Assembly (NCBI GenBank): GCA_012845835.1
Contig: JABAKD010000001.1
Coordinates: forward strand, 11,695,123 to 11,759,122
Source of the DNA: Undaria pinnatifida
Lineage: Eukaryota > Sar > Phaeophyceae > Laminariales > Alariaceae
DNA length: 64,000 bases
Direction of reading: 5' to 3'
The notes beneath the pieces were generated by a model. The model did no database searches. It was not told the origin of the DNA and saw nothing but the letters and a program-made list of their open reading frames with translations. The position numbers and the translations under genes are program-made. Below, piece by piece: positions 23,708-34,263 of this stretch; the first letter of the stretch is position 1, and each line of letters opens with the position of its first letter.

Positions 23708-24330
23708 GGTGCGATCTCTCCGATGGGTGCGATCTCTCCGATACCGGTGCGGAAATACAATTGAATCATTTGGTTCTAGTTTTCAAGCCCCCCCCCCGGG
23801 GCCATCGTTCCGATGGACGCCATGTCGAATGGTAATACACACCCGGTCTTACTCGGGTAACGGTGCTACATGCCGGCACCTCGGTGCAATCTCTCCGATG
23901 GGTGCGGTCATGAATACCACGACAGCGGCTTATTGATCCCAGTTACCGGTGTGTGTTGTGTTCTCGGTTGAGAGCGTACAATTTCCATACTGATTAAATG
24001 AAAACAACTTGATTGACTCATTTCAACGCGTGAACTGCGATGGTACAACAATGGTACGCGATAGGAGTGGCGCTCTGATGATACATTGCTCACCTCATGT
24101 TTAAGGAACCTACTGCATACGGTGCTTCGTCCTGATCTCAAAAATGACCCGTTGCGGTAGCCCTCAATCTTGGATTTACATCGGAGAGATCGCACCCACC
24201 CCGTGCCATCTCTCCGATGGGCGTGCAGCAATTCAGGTATAATATCGTGTATTCTTTTGCTTGTTTTTTCGCACCACGATGCGATCTCTCCGATGGGTGC
24301 CATCTCTCCGATGGGTGCCATCCTTCGCAT
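23708..24330. repeat. Scattered CTCTCCGATGGGTGC motifs
   Basis: TGCGATCTCTCCGATGGGTG or close forms occur near 23712, 23728, 23888, 24205, 24288 and 24304, and inverted near 24180, with weaker forms near 23808 and 24318. They are not evenly spaced, so this is not a simple tandem array. Confidence 0.65.
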
Positions 24331-24637
24331 GATTATGGTGTTTTCATATTTTCTTAGCGTCGGTGATTGTGTGAGATACAAAGCTTCTCAAGAGAGGGGA
24401 CGAGGTAGAATTGAGGCAACCCTGCTGAAGCATGCCTCGGCTGGGTCTCAGGGGGAGGACGGTGTTGGCATCAAGTATCACGATATTTAATTTTAGTGAC
24501 CGGAGTCCTTGCGACACGATCTCGAGACCGAGGTTTCGCGTTTGGCTTGGGGCGTGGACTTCGGGTGGGCAGAGACCTCGACGGTGGCGCTGTCGTGATA
24601 CACGCTGACAACCGGCAGGCGGTCGGAAGCTCGGGGG

Positions 24638-25192
24638 GTGAGTGGGAATGACATTACCATGGCCGGTACCAAAGCGGAACGGAGTCAGAGTGGCTACCGG
24701 AAGAGGGGGTTGGGCACAGAATCTTTCCGCTTCAGCTCGACATATCTAGTGCCCTATGGTAAGCGGACACAGGGCCGGACTGTCGCGTCCGGCAGCATAG
24801 ACACCGTGGGAACGGGAGCGAGACCGCGAGCGGTGGACGAAGGCGCTGGAGAACTCACCGGTTGGAACACAAGTGGGGCGGCCATTCGCAGTAGCTGGGG
24901 GGGCGAGCCAAGTGGGTGTGTGGCCTGGGTGTACGACTTCCAGGCGCCGTACTGGCGGGCGCGATACCCGGACAGGGGCTGTGAGGAGCTTAGGCACCGT
25001 GAGCTGATCAGCGGGGCTGCAAAACACCGGAGTGTCCACAACGGGAGAGGAGGCTTTCCCGCCGGTAGCAAGCGGAGAGAACAATGGGGGACCGCTGGTA
25101 GCACGCACACGGCGGGGGAGGACGGGTTGCGAAAAAAAAACGCACCTGAAGGAGAGGCAGATACCGACGATAGTTATGCACAGGCAAGGTAG
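24638..25192 (+). pseudogene. Probable decayed retroelement coding fragment
   Basis: A 184-codon frame, rich in Gly and Arg. Residues around 105-130 read VYDFQAPYWRARYPDRGCEE followed by LRHREL. That resembles the W-R-V-x-Y-x-D-G-D-x-E-x-L segment found at the C-terminus of Gypsy-like polyproteins in stramenopiles, with RG replacing GD. The rest is not recognisable. The antisense frame over the same DNA (216 codons) is a shadow. If real, it is a degraded end of a retrotransposon, not a host gene. Confidence 0.35.
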
Positions 25193-25667
25193 GGGATGAA
25201 GCGCCCGGGTGACGTTGAACGGTAGAGGTCGAGTTATTGCAAAAACATCTACGCTGTCGCCGGGATATGACCGGGATGTCTGTTTCGTCACGACGATAGT
25301 ATTGCGTGGAGCAGGGGGGGTGATGCAGCGCTGCAGCTCTAGGAAGGTACTACGGCGCGTGACGACTGTTATGATCAGTGCCAAACGAAGGGTCAACAGG
25401 TGTGGGTAGGGGGTAGACTTCTAAAATCTACGTAAGAAGCATCACCGGCGTGCGAACGCCTTCAGTTGAGTGTAAACAAACAGTAACAAGACATCGGGAC
25501 AGCTCGGGGTCTTTAGACACTACCCATAGAGTATATAAATATGTATGATCGGAGATACCACCTGTCAATCTGCTCGACCACCTGTCTCCAGCCCATCTAT
25601 CCGGAATATATATAGCCACCCGCCCCTGGATGCGCTTTGGTCTTTGTGAAACCCTTTGGGATCCCCC

Positions 25668-25960
25668 CTGAGTCATCCCACCGTAGGGGTTGCGCTTTTT
25701 GAGCCAAAAGGTATCTGATAATGTTGGTAATGTTGGTAATGTTGGTAATGTTGGTAATGTTGGTAATGTTGACCTCCTCGAGTGAGGAACTACCGGTTAG
25801 TCGAATGATTTTACGAGAAACAATGATTTGTTTTAGGACTAGCTTGGTCGAGTCGCGCCAAGGAATGCCTTCGAAGTCATGTTTCGGGCGAGATGTTGAG
25901 CTCCTTGTGTTAGGAGCTCAGGCATTTTCTGCTGCCCCCCCTACCGTGGTGGGATGGCTG
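25668..25960 (+). repeat. TIR element family D, copy 1
   Basis: Ends are GAGTCATCCCACCGTAGGGG and CCCCTACCGTGGTGGGATGG. It contains ATGCCTTCGAAGTCATGTTT, GGGCGAGATGTTGAGCTCC and TTTTCTGCTGCCCCCC. It also carries the six-unit GGTAATGTT array at 25717-25770. Confidence 0.68.
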
Positions 25961-26607
25961 TCCTCGAAGGGAAAATGTGCCGGGGAGAAGAACTGACGAT
26001 CGTAGCATCGGCCCCACGACAAATAGTCCGAACTCCAATGAATGGGGTATGTCCGCACTGCAATGAAGGGAGCTGTGCGACACGCGTGCTGCATACGGCA
26101 GCTCCTCGTACCGCTGCACGTTCTTCCCATGAATGGACTCTTGAGTAGATAGCAGTGGTTGCTTTTTGGGTCGCTACACATGGGTCGTAAAAGGGCGAAT
26201 TTGCCGTGTTGAACGTTACAGCCGCCAGAATAGAGGGTGTGGTGATTCAGAGGGAAGGGAACGAGAGCCCAACAGTGTCCGACTTGTCCTTCAAATTTAT
26301 TCTTGGCAGAACGGTTGGCCAGCGTTGGAAGTAGCTTTCCTTCAAGTGCGTGCTTAGTAGGAAACCTCGTATGTTTCTCTGGACATACCCGGATATCTGC
26401 CAACAACGTAGACAGGGTTGTACCCGGGTACCCCAGAGCATAAACAAACTTACAGGTGTCCCTCCCCCTTCCGAGGCCACCCTCGGCATTGCTCTTCCCT
26501 CTCAGACTGCTCTCAGCTCTTAAATGCCGACGGGAGAAACGTTTTTTCAGGATCGATCCCCGAGCTTTATTGTTTGAGCCGTTCAGGAAGTGACGACTTT
26601 TCAGCAT
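25918..26607 (-). CDS. Long ORF of doubtful status (229 codons)
   Basis: An uninterrupted frame filling the gap between a family D element (ending near 25960) and a family B element (starting near 26608). Its last ~14 codons lie in the family D copy. The composition is basic with scattered Cys and His and has no recognisable motif or repeat. At this base composition, a frame this long is only mildly unexpected by chance over 64 kb. Recorded because of its length. Confidence 0.18.
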   Translation of the reverse strand: MLKSRHFLNGSNNKARGSILKKRFSRRHLRAESSLRGKSNAEGGLGRGRDTCKFVYALGYPGTTLSTLLADIRVCPEKHTRFPTKHALEGKLLPTLANRSAKNKFEGQVGHCWALVPFPLNHHTLYSGGCNVQHGKFALLRPMCSDPKSNHCYLLKSPFMGRTCSGTRSCRMQHACRTAPFIAVRTYPIHWSSDYLSWGRCYDRQFFSPAHFPFEDSHPTTVGGAAENA

Positions 26608-26908
26608 TGACTAAGGCTACGGTATGGGGGTCACTTTTGGGGTATATATATATATACTTCGAAGTATATGTTTGCAGTGGCTCGGGGTCACTCGCGCAAG
26701 TGACCCCCTGTTCCTTTGCGGTGTCAAGCTTTAGTGCTGTTTTAACTTCGCGACATGAACCCGCAATGGAATGGGAACGAAGCTACGATGCGCCAACAAC
26801 ATCGCCTAATGTGTGTTTGTCCGTGAGGCACATAATCACTCGTGCGAGTGGCTCACACCCGGCAGTAAAAATGGGGGGTACCTTCCCTACCTACCGTACC
26901 CTTGGTCG
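26608..26908 (+). repeat. TIR element family B, copy 1
   Basis: Ends are GACTAAGGCTACGGTATGGG and CCTACCGTACCCTTGGTCG. Inside lies GGGGTCACTCGCGCAAGTGA followed by CCCC, the near-palindrome typical of this family, then CTGTTCCTTTGCGGT. Confidence 0.65.
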
Positions 26909-26996
26909 CCCTGTTTCCTTTCTTATTTTTGTTCTGTGCTGTTCCGTGTTGATCTCTGTATTTTATGCTCTACACACCACTTGCGGAATGTCTTAC

Positions 26997-27336
26997 TGGT
27001 TATATAGCACTACCCACTGGTCCACGTAGTCACGTGACTGCGTGGGCCAGTGGGTAGTGCTGTATAGCCAACAAAAGATATGTTTGGGAGTCCGCCAATT
27101 GACTCTCACCGACTTCGTATCGGGGATCTCCGGGGCTCTCTCCCCTCGCCACGCACTACCGTAGTACTCAAGAGCAAACTACCATAACCATTCACGTCTC
27201 CAGCGCGCACGCTCGCAGGATATGGTGATGTTAACTTCGTCTTGCAAACATATCTTTTGTTGGCTATACAGCACTACCCACTGGCCCACGTAGTCACGTG
27301 ACTGCGTGGGCCAGTGGGTAGTGCTATATAACCAAC
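26997..27336. repeat. Element whose two ends are palindromes of tRNA-like halves
   Basis: The palindrome at 26997-27070 has arms TATATAGCACTACCCACTGG and CCAGTGGGTAGTGCTGTATA around TCACGTGA. A second at 27260-27335 has the same arms. The segment AACAAAAGATATGTTTG beside the first is inverted beside the second (27244-27260). The middle has CCAGCGCGCACGCTCG, the S2 body. So this is an S2-like element with inverted, palindromic termini. Confidence 0.7.
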
Positions 27337-27561
27337 ATGTCTTTGTCTCCATGCATGGTATTGCTGCTGCTGTACAAATATTCCTATGTAAGTAGACACT
27401 TTACGATATTAATCTATGTATTTGGTTCTACTGCTGCGCACAATGTCACGAGAAGGCCCGGTACAGCATTTCCTGCAACATTGAAATCTTGGGGCATTTG
27501 CAAGTCGCCCGTTGCGCAAAATCGCGAGCGTCTTGTACCCTCTGTCTTTTTTTTACAGTTT

Positions 27562-27840
27562 GACCTAGGCTACGGTAGGGCGAGTTCCTTCACTACCGGC
27601 TTAGCGGCCACTCGCACGAGCAACTGTTTATTTTCACTGATAAAAATAGTTTGTAGGCGACTGTTTCGGCTCAACGTAGCTAGCCATTCATTCCATTGCG
27701 GGTTGCAGATCATAAAATGTAAATAGCACGAAAGCTCAAGGACGCAAAATAACAGGGGGGTCGCTCGTACGATTGACTTAGAGTCGCCGCAACCCCCCCC
27801 CCCACCAATGGGGAACTCCCCCTTACCGCAGCCTTGACCG
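27562..27840 (+). repeat. TIR element family B, copy 2
   Basis: Ends are GACCTAGGCTACGGTAGGGC and CCCCTTACCGCAGCCTTGACCG trimmed by a base or two. It contains CCACTCGCACGAGCAACTG and a decayed GGTCGCTCGTACGATTGACT palindrome. Confidence 0.65.
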
Positions 27841-28547
27841 TTTGTTTTATCTGCTTCCATGAGCGAACGCAGCGGGCGGAGTATAGCCGCCCGCGGAGCG
27901 CAGCCTTGTATACCCTACTAAACAAACCCTTGCAAGCCTTGCTTGCTTGTTACGTTCGAGCGTTTCACCCCGCTATAATATATGCTGGCGGCGGCTAGAG
28001 CTTGTGCTAGAGCTTGTGACATGGTGTCCAAGCTGAGAACGGAACTCCAGTAAAACAACTTACAACAAATCTCGTATATCGGACAGTTTTTAAAAAATGC
28101 TTTGCTTGACTCCAGGCAGCGCGAGAAACCGCAGGCGGCGCAGGCATCTCGGGTTCTCCCTGAGAGTCGCGTGGGTTGCGATAATACTCTATCTAGCTAT
28201 GGTGCAACACGACATATAACACCCCCCCCTGTGGGACGGATCTAACAGAGTCAATTCTCTCGTAAAAACAACGAGGGTTCTAAAAATATACTTCGTTCGA
28301 CCAGTTGCCCCACCTTTCTCTGAACACCGTTGATAAAAGTTCAAAGAGGCTATCCCACATGGTTTCTGCCCGAAAACACGGGGCATTGTTCTAACACGGG
28401 TTAATCCTCTAAGGGCTGATTTTCACATGGTGACCAGAAAAGCGACGATTGATTGCGATATTTCCAAGCATCTTTTACCAGCAGCAGCGTGAGGGCGCAG
28501 CAGTACGAGCGGGATCATGCTGCGCCGGTCTCCTACGAATCTTTGCA

Positions 28548-28567
28548 TTGTTGTTGTTGTCGTTGTT

Positions 28568-28605
<38 letters not shown>

Positions 28606-28647
28606 CGTCGTCGTTGTTGTTGTTGTTGTTGTTTTTGTTGTTGTTAG

Positions 28648-28684
<37 letters not shown>

Positions 28685-28686
28685 GG

Positions 28687-28738
<52 letters not shown>

Positions 28739-28791
28739 TTTGTTGTTTTTATTGTTTTTGTTGTTATTGTTGTTGTTGTTGTTATTATTCG
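28548..28791 (+). repeat. (TTG)n microsatellite
   Basis: About 240 bp of TTG with scattered TCG, TTT and GTG variants. Neither flank matches the lead-in of the CAA arrays. Leu/Val/Cys frames over it, and the Thr-rich 246-codon frame on the minus strand, are artefacts. Confidence 0.88.
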
Positions 28792-29066
28792 GACATCACT
28801 TCTATCATCGCTAATCAGCATTGTGGCCGATACAATCAAATCGTCAATTTTGTTCGTAATCTTTTCCCTCTGAAGCATCACAGGGATTAAAAAGCCGCAG
28901 CCCCCTCTGGACAAGCTTCCGCCACTCGCGCCACAATAAAGGTATAACAGGTTGGCCAAACTATATTTGACTGGCGGGGAGCTGGCCTGTTCCTGTTTTT
29001 TTCGTGTACGCCTGACATGGTAGATTGGACTACTACTGCTGCTGTTGGCATTGCTGACGAACCTGA

Positions 29067-29250
29067 GACCGTGACTACGGTAGATGGGGTCACATTTGGG
29101 GCATTTTTTGTGCGGGGCCCCGGGGTCACTCGCGCGAGTCCCCCTGTTCCTTTGCGGTCTCAAGCTTTCGTGCTGCTTTAAAAACGCTTTGTGACATGAA
29201 TCCGCAATGGATATGGGATGGTAAGCTACACTGCGCCGACATCGCCTTGC
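29067..29250 (+). repeat. TIR element family B, copy 3 (one end only)
   Basis: Left end GACCGTGACTACGGTAGATG, then CCGGGGTCACTCGCGCGAGT and CCCCCTGTTCCTTTGCGGT. The right terminus is missing; the copy grades into the SINE-rich region. Confidence 0.55.
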
Positions 29251-29329
29251 TGAAGTCCTATTGTCCGTGATGCCAGTTATACAGCGCTATCGACTAGACC
29301 ACGCAGTCACGTGACTAGCTAATAATACA

Positions 29330-29462
29330 TTATCATAACTATTCATAATAATGTCTTCCAGCGCGCACGCTCGAAAAATGCGAATATGAAGTCGGTGGGA
29401 TTCGATCCACGACCCAATCTCTGTTAGTTATGTAGCTATCCACTAGACCACCAAGTTACGTG
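29330..29462 (-). repeat. tRNA-derived SINE S2, copy 1
   Basis: The minus strand reads a tRNA-like head with A box TGGTCTAGTGGATAGC and B box GGATCGAATCCCACC (weakened), then CGAGCGTGCGCGCTGGAAGA and CATTATTATGAATAGTTATG. The same body follows the head in copy 2. Confidence 0.6.
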
Positions 29463-29540
29463 ACTGCGTGGTCTAGTGAATAGCGCTGTATAACTAACAA
29501 AAATGGGCTTTCGGGTTCGTTGAATCCCACCAACTTTTAA
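29463..29540 (+). repeat. tRNA-like head in opposite orientation, abutting S2 copy 1
   Basis: GTGGTCTAGTGAATAGCGCT, then GTATAACTAAC and a B box split by extra bases (GGGTTCGTTGAATCCC). Together with the minus-strand head at 29388-29462 it makes a large palindrome centred near ACGTGACTGCGTGG. Confidence 0.55.
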
Positions 29541-29584
29541 CCACTTCCGAGGCATTTCACCCCTCGTTACGTGACTAGTCTCTA

Positions 29585-29720
29585 GGAATGCACTTATCAT
29601 AATTATTCACAATGTCTTCCAACGCGCACGCTCGAAAAATACAAAGTGGAGTCGGTGGGAATCGAACCCACGACCCAATACCTGTTAGTTATATAGCTAT
29701 CCACTAGACCACCAACTCAC
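29585..29720 (-). repeat. tRNA-derived SINE S2, copy 2 (best tRNA-like head)
   Basis: The head (29648-29720) has A box TGGTCTAGTGGATAGC, GGGTCGTGGGTTCGATTCCC (T stem, loop and B box) and ends that can pair (GAGTTG with CGACTC, one wobble). The anticodon arm does not fold well, so this is not called a tRNA gene. The body CGAGCGTGCGCGTTGGAAG follows. Confidence 0.62.
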
Positions 29721-30369
29721 GTGACTCGGTACCCGACGAGGCGCCATCGAGCGGAGAAGAAGAGACAGGTAGATTACAATTGCATCAACTATCGTACTCC
29801 AAAGTAGACTCGCGGACGACCATAAAACAACAACAACGACAACAACTGCGCTGGGACAGAGGGGGCTCACCTCGAACATGTCAAAGTTTGGGATCGCCAA
29901 TGATATCAGTAGTTCTATTCTACCATCTACGTAGTTTCTATGCGGTCGCACACATCATACATCATACATCAGACGTTGATACGAGCAAATAGTGAACCCT
30001 AACCCCCCCCTTCTCGTGACAACTGTCAAAATAATTGTCATTCCATCCATCTAGAATAACGCACAAGCTCAAAAGAAAAATCTTCAATTTCAAACAAAGT
30101 ATCAGGGCATCGCCTTCAACATCATCCCGGCAATCAACACTCAGTTTTTCCAAAAAAACCGTCATGAGCTCAAGAAATAAGATAAAGCAAGCGTCAGTGT
30201 CGTAGGCAAGCACAATAATCTAAACAATACTGGCTTTGCACTTCGAAATCTTTCCAGCAATCGATACTTAGCGCCGTAACCAGGGATGTATGTGTCGCCC
30301 ACGGTAATCAAAAGGAAATCACTGAGCAGATTAGTGTCGAGCGCATCGACCTAGCTTGCGGCATGTAGA

Positions 30370-30990
30370 CTAAACGATTTGGCTCAGCTGGTTGTCACTA
30401 ATGGACTGCTTTGAGAATGACATGGACTGTTTTTTTTTGTTTTGTTTTTCTCGCACTTCTTCTTTCCAGCTTCTAGACAAGCCGTGGTCACAGGTGTCGT
30501 CCCTTTCCCCCCCCGGTTCTTGCCTTCAATTTTTATCGCGCATAGGGTTCAGCAATCCCACTGCTCGTCGTTTTTTCATCGAGTGTTGCTAATTCACGCT
30601 CTCGCGCTTTCCGCAAGTCAATAAGTACACAAGAGAAAGACCTAACGAATTTATACGAGTATGCACTCGGCGGGGCTCGAACTCACGAAACTGACCTATA
30701 CCAGGCTCGAGGATAACCTGATACGCCACCGGGGCGACCGGCTTACGCGGGGCTGGTAGTTCACAAAAACGTTACCGTCCTCAAATCCCAGAATTCTCCA
30801 CATGTTACAAAATTCATAGACCTAGTTTGCATAATATATACTAAACGATTTGACTCAGCTGGTTCTTACTAATGGGCTGTTGTGAGAATGCCATAGACTG
30901 ACCACGCAGGGCTGACCCTGGGTAGTTTACCAAAACGTTGCCGTCCTCAAGTCCCATTATTCTCCACATGTTGAAATATTCAGTAATGAA
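30370..30990 (+). repeat. Two-unit local duplication, first unit split by SINE S1
   Basis: Both units read ACTAAACGATTTG-CTCAGC, ACTAATGG-CTG, GAGAATG-CATGGACTG, then ACGC-GGGCTG, AAAACGTT-CCGTCCTCAA and ATTCTCCACATGTT. Unit 1 is 30370-30813 with the SINE; unit 2 is 30836-30985. Confidence 0.78.
30430..30742 (-). repeat. tRNA-derived SINE S1, copy 3 (boundaries fixed by an empty paralogous site)
   Basis: Minus-strand copy with poly-T (its A tail) at 30430 and the head at 30742. It interrupts the first unit of a local duplication whose second unit (30836-30990) lacks it: GACTG/ACCACGCAGGGCTG in the empty unit against GACTG/SINE/TTACGCGGGGCTG here. Confidence 0.82.
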
Positions 30991-31177
30991 GTAATGCATA
31001 CCCGCACAGTAATACTTATCAGTACGATGGGCTACGAAAATGGGTCGTTAGCCTCCTTCAAATTCAACCATGGAATACCCGCAAGATTTCCCAAGTATCG
31101 TACTTCCTGCTCATACTATACGCCATGCCGTCCATCTTCAGGGAATCAACACTGAAATGAAGATTCCACATCTCACA

Positions 31178-31455
31178 TATCATTATCAAATGCTCCCAAA
31201 ACAACCTACCTGGTGTACCATATCTCCAGCTAGTATACTCAAATTCACCGTCGAGCAATACTCGATCCCAGGTGGTAGTGAAATTCAAGGCGAAAAATCG
31301 CTAAATCTATGTATCAAACGCTCTCAAAAACAACCAATGACTCACCTCGAAGTAGCATACAAGTACTTTAAATCCGCGGGCAAAATTCTATCGTAAAATT
31401 CAAGACGAAAAAAATGGCTAAATTTCAGTATCAAATGCTCCGAAGTACAACCAAA
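31178..31455 (+). repeat. Degenerate ~125 bp tandem repeat
   Basis: TATCAAATGCTCCCAAAACA, TATCAAACGCTCTCAAAAAC and TATCAAATGCTCCGAAGTAC recur near 31187, 31313 and 31430, with AAATTCAAG-CGAAAAA-GCTAAAT before the last two. Confidence 0.6.
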
Positions 31456-31518
31456 TTTTTTCCTCCTATAAACTAATAAGCGCCGAGAAGGGGTCTCGCA
31501 CAGCTGAAATTGTATCAT

Positions 31519-31700
31519 AGACGCATGCTACGATAGAGGTAGTAATTTTCGTTTGAATGAAATGGTTTCTGAATGACCACTCAGAATCTCGGAAAGAGGT
31601 CGTTGGTTTTGCTCGATGCTCGTCGTGTGCCTACAAGGCCATGGGATTTTTCACCCCGTAGCAGTTTTGCTTATTATAACAGAGTTTTCGGAAAAATGGG
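31519..31700 (+). repeat. TIR element family C, copy 6 (partial)
   Basis: Starts GACGCATGCTACGATAGAGG, then TGAAATGGTTTCTGAATGAC and GGGATTTTTCACCCCG. It runs into the 31.6-32.1 kb open frame. Confidence 0.5.
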
Positions 31701-32055
31701 AACGGAGCCTAAAATGAGAACCAAGCGTTATCTCCAGAACCATGTGGTGTATCAGAGAACCAAAATGATCCTGCGAAACCCCTTGGCCAGCCCTGTGAGA
31801 GGAGCTCGTCAGAACGGTCATGCTCCATCTCATGCCTTCGGGTGGGCGCAAAAAGCGATATACGCTGGCTCTATTGTGATTTCTCTAGATGCTGGCTACA
31901 GTGACGATGCCGAGGACTTCCAGCCTGAGCGTCGAATCTCTTATTGGGAGAGGCATCAAGGTCCCAAATTGAGGAAACCGCGGAAAATCGTGGTGTATCG
32001 TAGCACGCGCCCACAGGATGAAAAAGCATTGTTGGAGCTGTTGATAACGGAGTGA
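31573..32055 (+). CDS. Hypothetical protein or terminal exon (160 codons)
   Basis: The first ~40 codons overlap a family C TIR-element copy, so a real coding part would begin later, about 31700. From there the frame stays open to a TGA at 32053 and reads EPKMRTKRYLQNHVVYQRT, a hydrophobic middle (AIYAGSIVISLDAGY), SYWERHQGPKLRKPRKIVVY, ending KALLELLITE. It is rich in basic residues. I recognise no family, and no clear acceptor was chosen. It could be a terminal exon of an unrecognised plus-strand gene or a chance frame. Confidence 0.3.
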   Translation: MTTQNLGKRSLVLLDARRVPTRPWDFSPRSSFAYYNRVFGKMGTEPKMRTKRYLQNHVVYQRTKMILRNPLASPVRGARQNGHAPSHAFGWAQKAIYAGSIVISLDAGYSDDAEDFQPERRISYWERHQGPKLRKPRKIVVYRSTRPQDEKALLELLITE

Positions 32056-34263
32056 TGTTTTACACGACTGCGCGTGGTGCGCATGCATGTGTTTGACATG
32101 GTCCGCGCAGAATCAGCAAGGCAAGTGACAATATGTGTTCCATCGAGGGGTATAGCTTATTGCCTCTTGTGTTGTTGATTGCGCCGCTTAAACCTTGTGC
32201 TGTGCGGTATAAAATCAGAACGGCAGGATGTGGTTCAGACTGTTGTTGAGAATGACGGCAGATATTGGCAATGATGGAAAAAGCAACACTGCCAGCGCGT
32301 TCTCCGAACATGACGCAAGATAAATATAAGGAAAACTTGACGTTGACTTGACGCGGACGGTGTCATCAACACTTTCGGCAGTTGTCGTGGCCCTCGTCAT
32401 GTAATTGCCCCTTTCTGTTGCCACACTCGTCAACTAATTTATGAAAAACAGAGGGAGACGCGCATATCCACGATTCCACCTCCAGACATGCCAGTGAACT
32501 TCTGATGGGTTTTGTGCATCTGTGACAGGTCGAGAACGTTGGTCATGCGCTTTTCACGTTCGGCAAGTCGGTTTTCATCCGGTGTATAGGAGGTTGTTCT
32601 CGGCACGGTGCGAAATTATCGACGGCCCAACCGCGTACAGAGCTCCGGACGATGGTGTATTCCTTTGTACAATTAGAATCCAAGAAGCAGGTCTTGATCG
32701 TTGTGCGAGTATAAGGTCGTTTAGCAATTTGTACGGTTTGTCACATTCTGCCCTGAACGAGTACTACTACCTGTAAGCGACGCAGGAAACTTCAAGCCAG
32801 GTAGCCACTCGGGCCCGTTGCTTTTAAGGATAACGGTAAGTTGAGAATTGCCTGGCCGTATTGGTTGTCCGCCTCGGGCATTGTTTCAGGCAAGAGTGGC
32901 CGCTGTTGCACCATAGATGACCGAGGCTACCGTAGGGGAGGTACCCCCACTTTCTCTTCCGCGAATTGGCCACGCGCGTGCGGGTATTTCTACACCTCGC
33001 TCACACACGAAATTTGGAACATGTTTCGAGACATGTAGCATATAGCAAGCAACTCCGCATCGGTTCGCACCTAGAAGCCCGATAAGCATATGCCACGTAG
33101 GTAGCTACTTGCGCGAGCGGCCCTGACTGAAGCCGACGACCTAAAGGCGACACCCCTACCTCTCCGTTATCAACGGGGTGCTGAATGCCACATAAAAAAT
33201 AGTTTCCCAGGTATATGGTGATGTCGGCTTCCTTCTATACAATCTCCGGCGTATGCTGGGGGCGTGAATCCTCTCCTCACGATATCACCACTGCGTTGAA
33301 GAGGCAGGGAAGGTGTGCGTGGAATCTATCGACGTTGACGAGAGCTATAATATTTGATGTGAGCACGGAGTCTATTCACCTTCAGAGGCGATTCGGAATA
33401 ACCGTAACGGTTAGAGCTCTCTCTCTCTCCCTCTCTCTCTCCCCCTCTTGGAAAGCTCGGTCGCCTGCTCACTCTACTTCATCTCCTGTTTCTCGTCCAA
33501 CAAATACACGATCCAACACATCATCCGCCAAACTTCGTGGAAGCCAAGGAAAAGCCTCCGGGGGCCACGGACAGAGCCACCGACGCCAGCAAATACTCAA
33601 ACACAACGTAAAGACTGAACTTGTGGAACATTCTTCAATACACAACTTACTTCAAAACACAACCCAAAGGAGCTCAGGTCGTCGCCAGAAATGAGCGCGG
33701 GGAGCCAGAACAGGACGTACACATATGGGAAATCTACAGCTAGAAAATACCTTACAAACTGTTCCACCACTGAGGTAGGCGTGTAATCCCTCGGTTGGAG
33801 GACACCTTCAGCCCGTGAGGCATCCATCTGCACGAGGAATTGCGTGGATTGGCTCGTTGCACCACGTGAAGCCCACGGCTATGAACAGAGCTAATCGCGG
33901 CAACAAAGCCTCCAACACAACGTACAGACCCATTACAAGTAGTCAAAACACGCGCGCCGTACTTCGAAACGCAACACGCATACATACGAGAGCCTGTCCT
34001 GTTTCTGCTACATGGTTGACCCTGAATGAAGACCTCCTAGAACCCAACAAACACGCTTGACGGGGACAAAAGATAGCTGGAACCCACCCATACTATCCGC
34101 AGCATAAATACGAGTCTATGCAATCTCTTGGTTGCGGGGACAGCCTCATCCGTGTAAGGACCCTGTCTTCACGAATATAGAACTGTGCTAGGTTTCCAGT
34201 TGCAGAGTGGCACGGCATTGCAGAAACCGAAGAGCACCCACTGTGTGGCCACACCAGCTCGTA
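32056..34263. other. Uncharacterised with a decayed family B element
   Basis: 32925-33000 has GACCGAGGCTACCGTAGGGG and GGTACCCCCACTTTCTC, a family B left end. A CT run is at 33418-33446. A 159-codon plus frame (33215-33694) has a Ser/His-rich end and no motif. Confidence 0.4.

Noticed and set aside
24746-25396. A 216-codon minus-strand frame
   Set aside because: Antisense to the plus-strand fragment with the WRARYPD-like motif; composition is Arg/Ser/Pro as expected of a GC-rich shadow.
29648-29720. Functional tRNA gene
   Set aside because: A and B boxes and pairable ends are present, but the anticodon arm does not form a good 5 bp stem with a 7 nt loop, and a second copy with the same body shows it is a SINE head.
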